Shown piece after piece: positions 1-9,024 of a stretch of 40,929 bases of DNA (position 1 is its first letter; each line of letters begins with the position of its first letter). The notes beneath the pieces are model-generated. The model saw nothing but the letters and a program-made list of their open reading frames with translations. It had not been told where the DNA came from and did no database searches. The stretch lies in assembly GCF_026191475.2 (NCBI RefSeq), contig NZ_JAOSLC020000001.1, positions 1 through 40,929 of the forward strand, written 5' to 3'. The translations under genes were made by a program, and so were the position numbers. The stretch is from Polaribacter ponticola (GTDB lineage Bacteria; Bacteroidota; Bacteroidia; Flavobacteriales; Flavobacteriaceae).

Positions 1-12
1 CCAGTTCCCGCT
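1..12 (+). repeat. Left attachment-site core (attL)
   Basis: CCAGTTCCCGCT is repeated exactly at 40918-40929, the other end of the window, and the integrase gene lies just inside. The sequence continues to an ACTA end and then a hairpin terminator, which looks like the 3' end of a host tRNA-like gene whose 5' part would lie outside the window. The RNA identity cannot be determined from here. Confidence 0.8.
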
Positions 13-26
13 ACTAAAAATAGCAC

Positions 27-58
27 AAGCCCTTTTTTTATAAGGGCTTTGTTGATTT
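27..58 (+). terminator. Terminator after the attL-associated RNA gene
   Basis: Eight-base-pair stem AAGCCCTT (27-34) with AAGGGCTT (42-49), a short AT loop and a T-rich tail. It probably ends transcription of the host RNA gene interrupted at attL. Confidence 0.6.
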
Positions 59-70
59 TAGACAAATTAC

Positions 71-89
71 CGTCTCAAATTTGTCTCAC
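71..89. promoter_or_regulatory. Putative integrase arm-type site, left
   Basis: The 19-mer CGTCTCAAATTTGTCTCAC matches CGTCTCATATTCGGCTCAA near the right end (40817-40835) at 15 of 19 positions, in the same orientation. Each copy contains two CTCA half-motifs about 11 bp apart, and each lies some 60-80 bp inside its attachment core. The location suits an integrase arm-binding site; this is inference from position and repetition. Confidence 0.4.
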
Positions 90-138
90 ATTGATGTTTA
101 ACTTTTTGCAACTGGTTTAAAAACCTGATGTAAAAAAA

Positions 139-1296
139 ATGTCCACTACTCAAAAAATCAGAAACGTATTAGTTCTTGTAGATTTTGTTCCAGCAGAATT
201 AAGAGAAAACAAAACTTGGAAGATAGTTTACTACGTTAAATGCCCTATTGATAATAAGCTTAAGAGAAAGCAAAATAGAGTCAAGCCTTTAAAAAGTATT
301 ACAGAAAGAAGAAAGCTGGCCAGAAAAATGGTTTTAGAGCTTAATAAAAAATTAGAACGAGGTTGGAATCCATTATTAAACGATAATGAGATTAGAGGTT
401 TTGTTAAATTTTCTGATGCTGCACGTTTATTTTTAGATAGAACTGTTAAGGAAGTAAAAAATCAAGATAAAAGAGCTGATACATTAAGAAGTTACAAGTC
501 CTTTATAAAAAACATTTCAGATTATCTTGAGGAAATTAAAGAACAAGATATGTTCGTTATCAAATTTAAAGATGAATTGGTGCGAGATTTTTTAGATGTT
601 GTTTATTACGATCGAGATAATTCTGCAAGAACTCGTAACAATTATTTAAACTTTATCAAAACGTTTAGTGATTGGTTAATTCGTCATAAATACATATCTC
701 AAAACCCTACTACAAGAATTGAGCTAATCCCAGAAAAAACAAAAGAACGTGAGGTTATTCCAGACGGAACTTTAAAAGAAATTTTCAAATTTTTAAAAGA
801 GAAAAAAGAAAATTATTATATGGTTTGTTTGATTTGCTACTATTGTTTGGTCAGAAGAACTGAAATAACTAAACTTAAGGTAAGCGATGTAATTTTAAAA
901 AATGGAGTAATTTATGTGAACAAGAATGTGGCTAAAAATAAAAAAAGTATGCCGGTTACTATACCAGATGTTTTAATTCCTTTTTTGGTAAACCATTTAA
1001 AGAATGCAGAAATGGGCGATTATTTATTTTCTGACAATTATTTACCCGGACGAAATAAACTACCTCCTAAAAAAATATCTGACGAATGGGTAAAAGTAAG
1101 AACGGCCTTGAATTTACCTAAAAAATATCAGTGGTATAGCCTAAAAGATACAGGTATTACAAATTTATTAAAGGCAGGAGTTCCTCCAATAGCTGTAAGA
1201 GATCAAGCACGTCATCATAGTATTACGCAAACAGAAGCTTATACTCCAAAAGAAATTTTAAAAGCAAACGTTGATATCAAAACAGTAAAAATTTAA
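139..1296 (+). CDS. int: Phage tyrosine recombinase (integrase)
   Basis: 385-aa integrase for prophage integration and excision at the flanking 12-bp repeat. An N-terminal SAM-like/core-binding region (about 85-195) precedes a catalytic domain with the first Arg in LVRRTEI (about 237), a Lys region near VNKNVAKNKK, a YSLKDTG segment in place of the usual HxLRHT box, and a C-terminal ARHHSITQTEAY holding the His and the nucleophile Tyr. The divergent second box resembles that of many Bacteroidota phage integrases. The gene sits next to attL and reads inward. Its TAA overlaps the stop codon of the converging tail gene by four bases, so no intergenic terminator separates them. Confidence 0.93.
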   Translation: MSTTQKIRNVLVLVDFVPAELRENKTWKIVYYVKCPIDNKLKRKQNRVKPLKSITERRKLARKMVLELNKKLERGWNPLLNDNEIRGFVKFSDAARLFLDRTVKEVKNQDKRADTLRSYKSFIKNISDYLEEIKEQDMFVIKFKDELVRDFLDVVYYDRDNSARTRNNYLNFIKTFSDWLIRHKYISQNPTTRIELIPEKTKEREVIPDGTLKEIFKFLKEKKENYYMVCLICYYCLVRRTEITKLKVSDVILKNGVIYVNKNVAKNKKSMPVTIPDVLIPFLVNHLKNAEMGDYLFSDNYLPGRNKLPPKKISDEWVKVRTALNLPKKYQWYSLKDTGITNLLKAGVPPIAVRDQARHHSITQTEAYTPKEILKANVDIKTVKI

Positions 1297-3464
1297 CTTG
1301 CTGTAACTGTAATATCAATAGTATTTGTTAAACCAACAGAATTAACTACTGTTAATCTAATAACATAATCCCCTGCTAAATTTATATAACCACTATTTGT
1401 AAAACGAGTTATAGAATGAACTGTATTTTGAGATTGAAAAATACCAGAGGCATTTCCATCAGGACTACTTAATACTTCCCATCCAAAGGTTAAATCTAAA
1501 CTTTGAGGATCGGTTGAATTGTTTGCATAAATATCTATATAAAATGAACTTGGAAAACCAAATTGACCTATAGAAATTGATGCATTGAATTGTGTAACAA
1601 GTGTTGTTACAGAAGAAAAAGAAGAAGTAAAAGCTACAGGAGGTAAATAAGTAGTGTTACCAGATCCATCATCTACTACTAAATTAAAGTCTGGATAACT
1701 TTTTAATTTAAAGAGGCGAAATTTAACGCTTTCAAATAATGAATTGAGATTTGTTCTTTGCAGATTATGTACTAAAAATGAATTGTTGTAAAACCAAATA
1801 ATACTTTCTGAATTCAATTTAGAAGACACATAGATAGGTAATTTTAAAGTTTGATTATACTCTTCTGAATTTAAAAGCTGAAACATCCAACGTCTTAAAA
1901 ACAAGTGAATAAAACCTAATCTAGAGTATAAATTTTCTCCATCATTTATTAAAGGTTTAGCATTTGCATTGCTCTCAAAAAACAAAATAGAATTACTTTC
2001 TTGATTACAAACTGCTGGTTGACCTTCAATAAATAGTGACTTTAATGGTTGTAAAGGCATTGTAAATTCAGTATAACCAATTGCTGAAGGTATGAACTCT
2101 CCTTTCTTATTCATATAAAGTGTTTCTCCATCATCAAAAGAAATCTTATACCCTAACGATTTATTTAACTTTCTTGGAATAGATTTTGTCATATATTTTG
2201 ATAAATCTATTTGTTCAATTGAAGTTTGTGTTGAGTTAAAGAAGTTAAACTTAACTGTTTTTGTAGGTTCATCAAAAACAGATGTTAAAGACATACTTTC
2301 TTTTAAATCTGAAATGTATTCTCCAACACTTTTATCTGGTAGTAAATCTTTTAAATCAATAAAATCTTTATACAAAGGCCTTTCAGTTCCTGTTATTTCA
2401 TAATCTCCTTCAAGAGAGTTTTTTGTATTTGATGAACAAATAACTCTTATCTCTAAATCTTTACCAACATCCGCTGCTGCAACATGTATTTCAGCATTTA
2501 TACTTTTATCAAAAGTGCTATTATCATTATTTCTTGCTATAGCGGCATCTGCTAATTGATTGTCAAAATAAACCTGAATATAGAACTCTTCGTTTGCAAC
2601 AGTAAAAGAACCTTTTACATTTAATTCTATAGAATAGGATCCTTTTGAGTATAAAGCAAAAATTCTTACATACTTATTATAGGTTACAGTAGATGGAGAA
2701 TATCCAGAAATATTAGATTGACTTAACGTTACTGTTAAATTGTTGTTTAAGAAGTAATCTTTATTAGTGTAAAAAATAGAATTATTATGATATTGTAATG
2801 CTTTGCTAATAGATGCGTGCGTGTTAAAATCTCCTAAAACAGTATAATCTATTTGAGAAAATATAAATTTCACTATTTCCTTCACATAAATAAAAGGTCG
2901 TATTTCACTCATCTGTTTTACTTCAATTCCAAAAGATGTTTTTAATGATTTTTCAAAATCTCCATTGGTGTTTTTATTTAAAAACTTCAAATTTGAGCCC
3001 CAATCATTGTCTTTATAGATTTCTGGATGATATACTTCAGAAAAATTAATTAAAGTATCTGGATAATCTTTTGCAATAGTATCTTTTGCATATTGGTAAA
3101 TATCATTGCCTATATTTAAAACAGGCCAAGGCAACATTTTTAGAGGGATATCAAATATTGTTAATTTATCTGGACTGTAGTAAAAAATTGATTTTATACT
3201 ATTATCAATATTCAAAATCATTAGTTCAGCATCGTAATACCTATCATTTCTAAATAAAAAGCCTGTAACAACATTATTACCATCTACACTATTATGAGAG
3301 CTTACAAATTCAAAAAAAGGAATAAAGCCTCGTTCGTTTGGTATGTTAAAAGGAAATGATTGTTGTTTAATCAAATCTTTTTCAAAGAAAGAATTTTCAT
3401 CAGAAAAAGTAATGTCTAAATTAGAAAGGTCTAATCTAAAATCCTCTGTAATAAATATTGTCAT
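1293..3464 (-). CDS. Tail tip/baseplate structural protein with PKD-like C-terminus
   Basis: 723-aa protein at the 3' end of the tail operon. The N-terminus contains a QQSFPFNIPNERGF segment of a kind found in Bacteroidota phage tail or baseplate proteins. Residues about 610-720 are beta-rich with spaced glycines and end in VRLTVVNSVGLTNTIDITVT, which looks like a PKD/Ig-like fold and suits a surface-exposed adhesin or tip function. It overlaps the upstream tail gene by 29 bases, indicating translational coupling. Exact role (host recognition or baseplate hub) is inferred from position after the tape measure. Confidence 0.7.
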   Translation of the reverse strand: MTIFITEDFRLDLSNLDITFSDENSFFEKDLIKQQSFPFNIPNERGFIPFFEFVSSHNSVDGNNVVTGFLFRNDRYYDAELMILNIDNSIKSIFYYSPDKLTIFDIPLKMLPWPVLNIGNDIYQYAKDTIAKDYPDTLINFSEVYHPEIYKDNDWGSNLKFLNKNTNGDFEKSLKTSFGIEVKQMSEIRPFIYVKEIVKFIFSQIDYTVLGDFNTHASISKALQYHNNSIFYTNKDYFLNNNLTVTLSQSNISGYSPSTVTYNKYVRIFALYSKGSYSIELNVKGSFTVANEEFYIQVYFDNQLADAAIARNNDNSTFDKSINAEIHVAAADVGKDLEIRVICSSNTKNSLEGDYEITGTERPLYKDFIDLKDLLPDKSVGEYISDLKESMSLTSVFDEPTKTVKFNFFNSTQTSIEQIDLSKYMTKSIPRKLNKSLGYKISFDDGETLYMNKKGEFIPSAIGYTEFTMPLQPLKSLFIEGQPAVCNQESNSILFFESNANAKPLINDGENLYSRLGFIHLFLRRWMFQLLNSEEYNQTLKLPIYVSSKLNSESIIWFYNNSFLVHNLQRTNLNSLFESVKFRLFKLKSYPDFNLVVDDGSGNTTYLPPVAFTSSFSSVTTLVTQFNASISIGQFGFPSSFYIDIYANNSTDPQSLDLTFGWEVLSSPDGNASGIFQSQNTVHSITRFTNSGYINLAGDYVIRLTVVNSVGLTNTIDITVTAS

Positions 3465-4500
3465 TTTCTGAATATTTAAATGTTAGTGTTTCTTTTTGAG
3501 TGTAATTATCAGTTTCAAAAGGCATAATTTTTTGAGATAGTTTTTTAGTTAACTTCTTAAGAGTTGGAAGCTCATATATATTAAATGACCTTAACAAATC
3601 TACTATCATATTGTACTTAAACTCGTCTCTAATATATCCAGTATCTATAATAACTTCTTCTTTTTCTTCTGTAACATTAGTGCTAGAAATAGATTTATTG
3701 TTAACTACAAAAATATTTTCTGAAGATTTAAACGAAATAGGATACTTTTTTTCTCCTGTAAATTCTATAGAAGTTAAAGTTCCGTAAGAATTTTGATAAA
3801 AAAATAAAGAATGATCTACTTCTGGAGGCAAAACGTAAAACTCACCAAAATTAAAAACTGAATTATCAGAAAAAACTAATGATAAAGTAAAAGAATCAAT
3901 GTTGGTTCCTATTACTTTATCTACAGGAATAAACAATGTATGTAGCTTTTTTGATGATGTATAACTAGGTAGATTAATTTCAGATATTACACCGTTGATT
4001 TCTAATCGAACTTTAACAGGAAATAATGTAGCATAAAAAGAAAAAGATAGTAGATTTTTTAAAGTAGTAGATGTGGATTGTTTTATTGGTAAAAAGTATT
4101 TACCTGCATCAACTACATTGCTGAAATTCACAAAATTTACATCTCCTAAAACCATAGAAAAGTTTATAGTTTTAGTATCTAGTTCAGTGTTGTTTTCCAT
4201 TTCTTTTAAAACACAAGTAATAGCAGCGATATCAAAAGAAGTAAAATTAAAATCGGTAACATCAATTTCAGATACTTCTAATTTTTGAGTTATAATCGAA
4301 TGTATATAGTTTTCAAAATATAATTCTGCTTCATTGTTAAAAAAAGGAATTTCAAAATTATGATTCCAATTAAATGCATCAAAAACAACAGATAGTTCTA
4401 CTTTTAAAAAGTTAGCATTATTTACAGTAGCAACTAAAATTTTATTGTTTTCTAAAGTACCGTATAATTTATTCTCTTCGTAATTTCCTAAATAGTTCAT
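3436..4500 (-). CDS. Tail-associated protein, unknown function
   Basis: 354-aa, beta-rich, acidic protein without signal peptide or membrane segment. It lies between the tape measure and the tip protein, separated from the tape-measure stop by only three bases, and its end overlaps the next gene. This is the usual place of a distal tail or baseplate protein. No family was recognised. Confidence 0.6.
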   Translation of the reverse strand: MNYLGNYEENKLYGTLENNKILVATVNNANFLKVELSVVFDAFNWNHNFEIPFFNNEAELYFENYIHSIITQKLEVSEIDVTDFNFTSFDIAAITCVLKEMENNTELDTKTINFSMVLGDVNFVNFSNVVDAGKYFLPIKQSTSTTLKNLLSFSFYATLFPVKVRLEINGVISEINLPSYTSSKKLHTLFIPVDKVIGTNIDSFTLSLVFSDNSVFNFGEFYVLPPEVDHSLFFYQNSYGTLTSIEFTGEKKYPISFKSSENIFVVNNKSISSTNVTEEKEEVIIDTGYIRDEFKYNMIVDLLRSFNIYELPTLKKLTKKLSQKIMPFETDNYTQKETLTFKYSENDNIYYRGF

Positions 4501-4503
4501 TTT

Positions 4504-5979
4504 TTAACTTCTGGTATTATTAAAAATATCTTCGTGTTCCTGGTCAATTTCTTTTTGCCTTAAAAAATCCTCGTAATCCTTTACTACATAACCTTTAAAT
4601 CCTGCATCAAGCTTTGAGTCTAACTTCAATAAAAGGCTCATTAACATTTGGTTCGTTTCATTGTTAGCTGAAGTTTCATTACTATCTTCATCATCAAAAA
4701 TTGGAGCAGGTGTAGAAGAAGTTGTAGATAAGCCTCCATCAAAAAAGCCAGGGCCTTTTAAACGTTCACGTTCTAAATATTGAATTGTTGGTGCATAACG
4801 TGGGCTTTCGGTCATCCATTTTGGAGAAACCCATTCGTTTATATGATAAGGACCATTAGGAGTATCCATTGCAACTCCATCTTGATAATCATAACGAATT
4901 GCTTTATCTCCTGTAAACCCTCCTTGATATTCGTTATTATATGAGTTTTTTAAGTGAACATTATTTTCGTTAGAAGAGTGGGTTTCTGTCTTTTGGTTTT
5001 TAAGTTCTTTCTTATTATAAGAATTCGATGTGCGTGAATTTGAACTATAATAGTTTTTCTGATAATTAGTACTGCTATTTCTGTTATATCCTCCTTGATA
5101 ATAACCAGTATCTACTTTAGCTGTTTTAGTATTTTTAATCTGATTTACTCTTGCTAAACCAGCAGATGTTGCTGCAATAGCTGCTGCAATACCTAAAGGA
5201 ACACCAATAATAGGTATTTTTGAAAGTGATGTAAACGCAGATTGAGCACCTTCGTAAGTACTCATTACTGCTTCAGATATCTTCATCGCTTTCCAACCAG
5301 CTGAACCTTTATTAAAAGCTTCTGCTGCTTGACCTAAACCCTGCTTTATATTTCCAACTTTTTGTTGTTCTGTAAGTTCAGACCATTCTACTTCTTCTTT
5401 TTTAGCTTTCTTTTTACCTTTATCAAAAGCAGTATCTACTCTTTTTTGTTTAAGATTGTATTTTTTGCGAATTACTTCTTTTAATTTTTCTGCACCTTCT
5501 ACAGCTTCTACTTTTGCAAGCTCTTTATCTCTTTCAATTTTTAATTCTTCTGTAGCAATCCATTTTGCTTTATCTAATAAAATTAAAACACGTTCTTGTT
5601 CAGTTGAAGCTGCTGCTGCATCTCGTTCAAACTTTTGAGATTCTTCTTCTATTCTGTTTTCTTCTTCAATAGTTTTTACACGCTCTTTAAATTCTGCATC
5701 ACGTAATAATTTTAATTCTTTACGTTCTAAATCTTGTGCAGCTTCTAACTCTTTTATTTTGTTGTGATGCTGAACTAATTCCTCTTCAGATAATAAAGAT
5801 TCTTCGGCTTTAGACAACACAAATTTTTCTTTTAGTTTAGCATACTTATTATCTATACCTTGTAATTCACGCTCAACACCTTGTTTTTGTTTTAGCTCAC
5901 GTTCTTCTTGTATTTTTTTAAGAAGTACATCTAATTCTTCTTCTGATTTTTGAATTAACTCTTTCTTTTTTGCTGATAG
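4504..5979 (-). CDS. Tape measure protein, C-terminal part (-1 frame)
   Basis: 491 codons open from the frameshift point to the stop. There is no convincing own start: a GTG at 5820 opens a 438-aa reading frame, but the same frame continues upstream with coding-like charged coiled coil (for example EELDVLLKKIQEER). Features are a long KE-rich helix, a hydrophobic Gly/Ala segment (IIGVPLGIAAAIAAT, about 205-220 counted from the GTG), then an Asn/Tyr-rich linker and a C-terminal helix. This is the typical distal half of a tape measure. Joined to the upstream frame by one added base it gives about 1169 aa. Confidence 0.72.
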   Translation of the reverse strand, partial: LSAKKKELIQKSEEELDVLLKKIQEERELKQKQGVERELQGIDNKYAKLKEKFVLSKAEESLLSEEELVQHHNKIKELEAAQDLERKELKLLRDAEFKERVKTIEEENRIEEESQKFERDAAAASTEQERVLILLDKAKWIATEELKIERDKELAKVEAVEGAEKLKEVIRKKYNLKQKRVDTAFDKGKKKAKKEEVEWSELTEQQKVGNIKQGLGQAAEAFNKGSAGWKAMKISEAVMSTYEGAQSAFTSLSKIPIIGVPLGIAAAIAATSAGLARVNQIKNTKTAKVDTGYYQGGYNRNSSTNYQKNYYSSNSRTSNSYNKKELKNQKTETHSSNENNVHLKNSYNNEYQGGFTGDKAIRYDYQDGVAMDTPNGPYHINEWVSPKWMTESPRYAPTIQYLERERLKGPGFFDGGLSTTSSTPAPIFDDEDSNETSANNETNQMLMSLLLKLDSKLDAGFKGYVVKDYEDFLRQKEIDQEHEDIFNNTRS

Positions 5980-8012
5980 TTTTTTTGGTTTTCAAGTTCT
6001 TTATTATCTACAATTGGTTTTACTGTTTTTTTATCTTCTGCTTCTTGGATTTCTCCTGCACCAGAAACAGAATCGAAATGCTCTTTTAGAATTGCACCTC
6101 TTGCTTTTTGTTGAATTTCATCAATTTTATCGCCAATTTTTCCATATTCATCTAAAGCACCAGTAGCAGAATTTTTAATAGAACTACCAAATTTTGTAAA
6201 CGATTCTCCAACACCTTTAAAGTTTAAATCTTTTAAATTTGTCCAAGCATCGCCTAAATATTTAAATGCACCAATAATTTCTAAAGCCGTTTTAACCAAT
6301 ATTTTTTTAGTTTCAGTAAAACGCATTGGTAAATTTTGGAAAGCCAATTTTAAATCAGAGAAACCAAGCTTTACTTGTAAAAACCAATTTTGAAAATAAT
6401 GTACAATTGCTCCAACTGATTTATAAAAAAAGGTTTTTGTTTTTGTCCAAACAATAGAAACATCATTAGAGAATTTTGCGTAATTGTCAGATTTTAAAGC
6501 ATCATCTTGTGCCTGTTTTAATTCTAAATGAGCATCAGATAAACGCTTCATTTCTGTTTGCACTGGTGTTAACGCAGCAGCTTGTTCATTTAAAGCTTGA
6601 TTGTAAACTTCTAATACTTTTTGAGATCCTGCAATGTCTTCTCCAGCCGATTTAAAAACATCTGCTGTTAATTGGGCATATTGTTGTACGTTTAATTTTG
6701 CTGTTTGAGTTTCTTTGGCAATTAATTTAATAGCATCTTTTGTAGTGATAGAGCCATCAGAAATATTTTTAAATAGTTTTTTAGTAAATTTTTCTCCAAA
6801 AGCATTTTCTAAAGCTTCTTTTGTAGAATTAGTTTGCTCAGTTAAAGCTGTATCTACTTCGTGAATGGAATCTATAAATTTATCTTTATACAATCCGTTT
6901 TCATAAGCTTTATTAATTAAGTCTATATTTTCTTTAGCAGTAAAACCAGCCTTTGCTAAAATTGGCGAAAACTCAATAACAGAATCTGTAAACTCTTTGT
7001 TGGCACTTGCACCTCTTACATAACTATCTTCTATTAAATCGAACGCATCTTTGTAAGAAATACCATAAGCTTTTACTAATGCTTTTGCTGTAGTAATGTT
7101 TTCTTCAAACGTGGTTTTTTCAAAAACATCTGCTAATGCTTGCGCTCTTATCCGTGCTTGGTCTAATTCAGCACCAACTAAATTTGTAATTTCGGAAGTA
7201 GTAATATTTGCTTTTTTTACTTCTTCGTTATAATTTACCCATTCTTTAGTGGCTAAAGCTACACCAGATAAAACAGCAATTGCAGCACCAATTGGTGTTG
7301 CTATAAACGCCCAAGCTGCTTTGGTTATATTTTTAATATTACCTGTAATTCCTTTAAGTCCAGATTTTACAGCTTCTAGATCTCCTGATAAAAAACCATT
7401 TGTAATATTACCCCAATGAGCACGAGCTTCTTCTAAAGCATTATTTTGAGTTCTTATTTCATCAGTAAGGTGTTCGTATTGTTTTTCGGCAGCTACTAAT
7501 TCAGCCTTTTTTTCTTTGAATTTTGGATCTGTAAATTCAAGTTCCTTTAATTCGTTTTGAAGTCTATTTACTTTATTAGAAACGCCTGTAAATGTTTTTT
7601 GATTTTCATCTAAAACCTTATTTGTTTTTTCTATTTCTAACGAAATTAAATTATAAGCCTCTTTGGCTTCTTGAAGTTCTTTTTGTTTCTTTTTAAATTT
7701 TGGATCTGTAACCTCTAAAGTAGCAAGTTCTTTTTGTAAACGATTTACTTGATTAGAAACACCTTGTAAAGTTTTTTCGTTTTCGTCTAAAACTTTATTA
7801 GTACCATTAATTGCAACTTTAATTTCGGCATAACGTTCTCTGGCTTTTTTTAACTCTTCTTGCTTATTCTTAAAGTTTGGGTCTGTTTCGTGTAAATGTT
7901 TTAACTGACCTCTTAATTTTCCAATTTCTGCACCTACACCAGCAAGCGTGTTTTTAACTTCTTTACCATTTATAAAAATTGATAATTGTCTTGTAATTTT
8001 TTTGTTTGCCAT
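5955..8012 (-). CDS. Tape measure protein, N-terminal part
   Basis: 685-aa frame starting at an ATG three bases after the preceding gene. The first about 195 residues contain three tandem repeats of exactly 59 residues, with TDPNFK/TDPKFK at positions 43, 102 and 161, each a charged helix. A hydrophobic stretch near 240-257 (AAWAFIATPIGAAIAVLSG) and long amphipathic helices follow, all typical of tail tape measures. The frame stops at 5955 just after a run of seven A; the -1 frame continues the same kind of coiled coil for 491 residues. The protein sets tail length during assembly. Confidence 0.82.
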   Translation of the reverse strand: MANKKITRQLSIFINGKEVKNTLAGVGAEIGKLRGQLKHLHETDPNFKNKQEELKKARERYAEIKVAINGTNKVLDENEKTLQGVSNQVNRLQKELATLEVTDPKFKKKQKELQEAKEAYNLISLEIEKTNKVLDENQKTFTGVSNKVNRLQNELKELEFTDPKFKEKKAELVAAEKQYEHLTDEIRTQNNALEEARAHWGNITNGFLSGDLEAVKSGLKGITGNIKNITKAAWAFIATPIGAAIAVLSGVALATKEWVNYNEEVKKANITTSEITNLVGAELDQARIRAQALADVFEKTTFEENITTAKALVKAYGISYKDAFDLIEDSYVRGASANKEFTDSVIEFSPILAKAGFTAKENIDLINKAYENGLYKDKFIDSIHEVDTALTEQTNSTKEALENAFGEKFTKKLFKNISDGSITTKDAIKLIAKETQTAKLNVQQYAQLTADVFKSAGEDIAGSQKVLEVYNQALNEQAAALTPVQTEMKRLSDAHLELKQAQDDALKSDNYAKFSNDVSIVWTKTKTFFYKSVGAIVHYFQNWFLQVKLGFSDLKLAFQNLPMRFTETKKILVKTALEIIGAFKYLGDAWTNLKDLNFKGVGESFTKFGSSIKNSATGALDEYGKIGDKIDEIQQKARGAILKEHFDSVSGAGEIQEAEDKKTVKPIVDNKELENQKNYQQKRKS
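5979..5985 (-). other. Slippery heptamer A AAA AAC in tape measure gene
   Basis: In the 0 frame the codons are CAA AAA AAC, so the heptamer has exactly the X XXY YYZ phase used for -1 ribosomal frameshifting, and a -1 slip opens the 491-codon downstream frame. Adding one base to the A7 run has the same effect, so an indel or sequencing undercall is equally compatible. No strong downstream pseudoknot was seen. Confidence 0.5.
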
Positions 8013-8014
8013 TT

Positions 8015-8389
8015 TTAAAAATTGATTTTAGAAACTACTTCATCTCCTCTAATTTCTCCTATCTCTGTAGCCAAAGTTTCTAAAGCATTGTTAGCTTGTA
8101 AAGCATCATTTAAAAAATTGGTATTGCTTAATAATCGAAGTTTTACGCCATTGTTTTTGACTCCGTCAAATCCAAAATGCTGTTTAAAGCCGTAATGAGG
8201 CATTTTAATTACTAATCGTTGTAATTCGCCTCCTTTCATCTTACTTGCTACTGTAGAGCGTAGCATTTCGCTATTTCCTTGTGTAGTTTCAAATAGATTA
8301 CGGATTTCGCTTTTTAGCGATTTTCTTAAAAATAAAGCCGCTTTTTGACCTGCTTGTTTTTCTAATTGAGTAAAGTTTTCTAAAGCCAT
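8015..8389 (-). CDS. Hypothetical protein upstream of tape measure
   Basis: 124-aa basic protein beginning MALENFTQLEKQAGQKA, helical at the N-terminus. It is first in the tail operon, two bases before the tape measure start and about 42 bases after the late box at 8431. The position suits a tail assembly or tail-completion protein, but no family was recognised. Confidence 0.6.
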   Translation of the reverse strand: MALENFTQLEKQAGQKAALFLRKSLKSEIRNLFETTQGNSEMLRSTVASKMKGGELQRLVIKMPHYGFKQHFGFDGVKNNGVKLRLLSNTNFLNDALQANNALETLATEIGEIRGDEVVSKINF

Positions 8390-8430
8390 TTTACACCTAA
8401 TTTATATGGCAATTTAGGTGCGTTGGTGTT

Positions 8431-8444
8431 TTTAAAATAGGACA
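8431..8444 (-). promoter_or_regulatory. Late promoter-like box 1
   Basis: Plus-strand TTTAAAATAGGACA (minus-strand TGTCCTATTTTAAA), a copy of the box repeated before most late transcription units. It stands between the terminator at 8448-8485 and the ATG at 8389. A TGGCAATTTA (8407-8416) resembles the second box seen at other copies but at a different spacing. Confidence 0.6.
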
Positions 8445-8447
8445 GAA

Positions 8448-8485
8448 AAAAACTGCAATTATAAATATCTATAATTGCAGTTTTT
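8448..8485 (-). terminator. Rho-independent terminator after the 9.0-kb gene
   Basis: Perfect 16-bp stem AAAAACTGCAATTATA / TATAATTGCAGTTTTT with a 6-nt loop. On the minus strand the T-tract runs straight into the late promoter-like box. Confidence 0.8.
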
Positions 8486-8505
8486 AAGTTAAATGAGAAT
8501 ATAAA

Positions 8506-9024
8506 TTAATCTAAATCACTCCATTTAGAAACATCTGGAGTAGTACATACTTGATTTTTTAACGCAACTTCACATCTATAACCATACAATCCATCAGAAA
8601 ATAATGGTCCTACTTTAAAATGATGGAATGAATTTTTATCGACCATACCATACAACCAATTCTTAACTCCATTAATTTTGGGTAAACTAGCATCGTGTAA
8701 AATTCTGGTTTCAATATCAAAAGAGATTTGTTGACAAAAATCAAGTACTTCATTTTGTGCATCGTATTCATCTAAATTACCAGTTTTAGTATTTGGCTTT
8801 CCTAAAATGGTAAATGCAGTTGTATTGGTGTGCTTGGTTTTGGTTTTATCTCCAGAGGTTTGAGTTTCTACTGCATCAATTAATTTTACAGGTAATTCTA
8901 CACCTTTACGCAATGCTCCTGTAACTTCAGAAACATTCCAACGATATTTGTCTTTAATATCTTTATGAGCATCTGCTAATGCTTCTAGATAATTGACAAC
9001 TGTTAATAATGATACTCTAGGCAT
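8506..9024 (-). CDS. Hypothetical phage structural-region protein
   Basis: 172 aa, start MPRVSLLTVVNYLEALADAH, soluble, no recognised domain. Its start overlaps the end of the upstream gene by eight bases and a strong terminator follows its stop, so it is last in its transcription unit. A tail-terminator or connector role is possible from position only. Confidence 0.55.
   Translation of the reverse strand: MPRVSLLTVVNYLEALADAHKDIKDKYRWNVSEVTGALRKGVELPVKLIDAVETQTSGDKTKTKHTNTTAFTILGKPNTKTGNLDEYDAQNEVLDFCQQISFDIETRILHDASLPKINGVKNWLYGMVDKNSFHHFKVGPLFSDGLYGYRCEVALKNQVCTTPDVSKWSDLD

Noticed and set aside
1..16. Naming the host tRNA at attL
   Set aside because: Only the last bases are in the window; T-stem and anticodon are missing, so no amino acid can be assigned.
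4073..4288. Plus-strand ORFs inside the tail, capsid and primase genes
   Set aside because: They are shadows of real minus-strand genes: Ser/Phe/Leu-rich, without start context or neighbours on their strand.
4504..5820. A separate gene starting at GTG 5820
   Set aside because: The same frame continues upstream with coiled-coil sequence to the break near 5979, so the GTG is internal to the tape measure.
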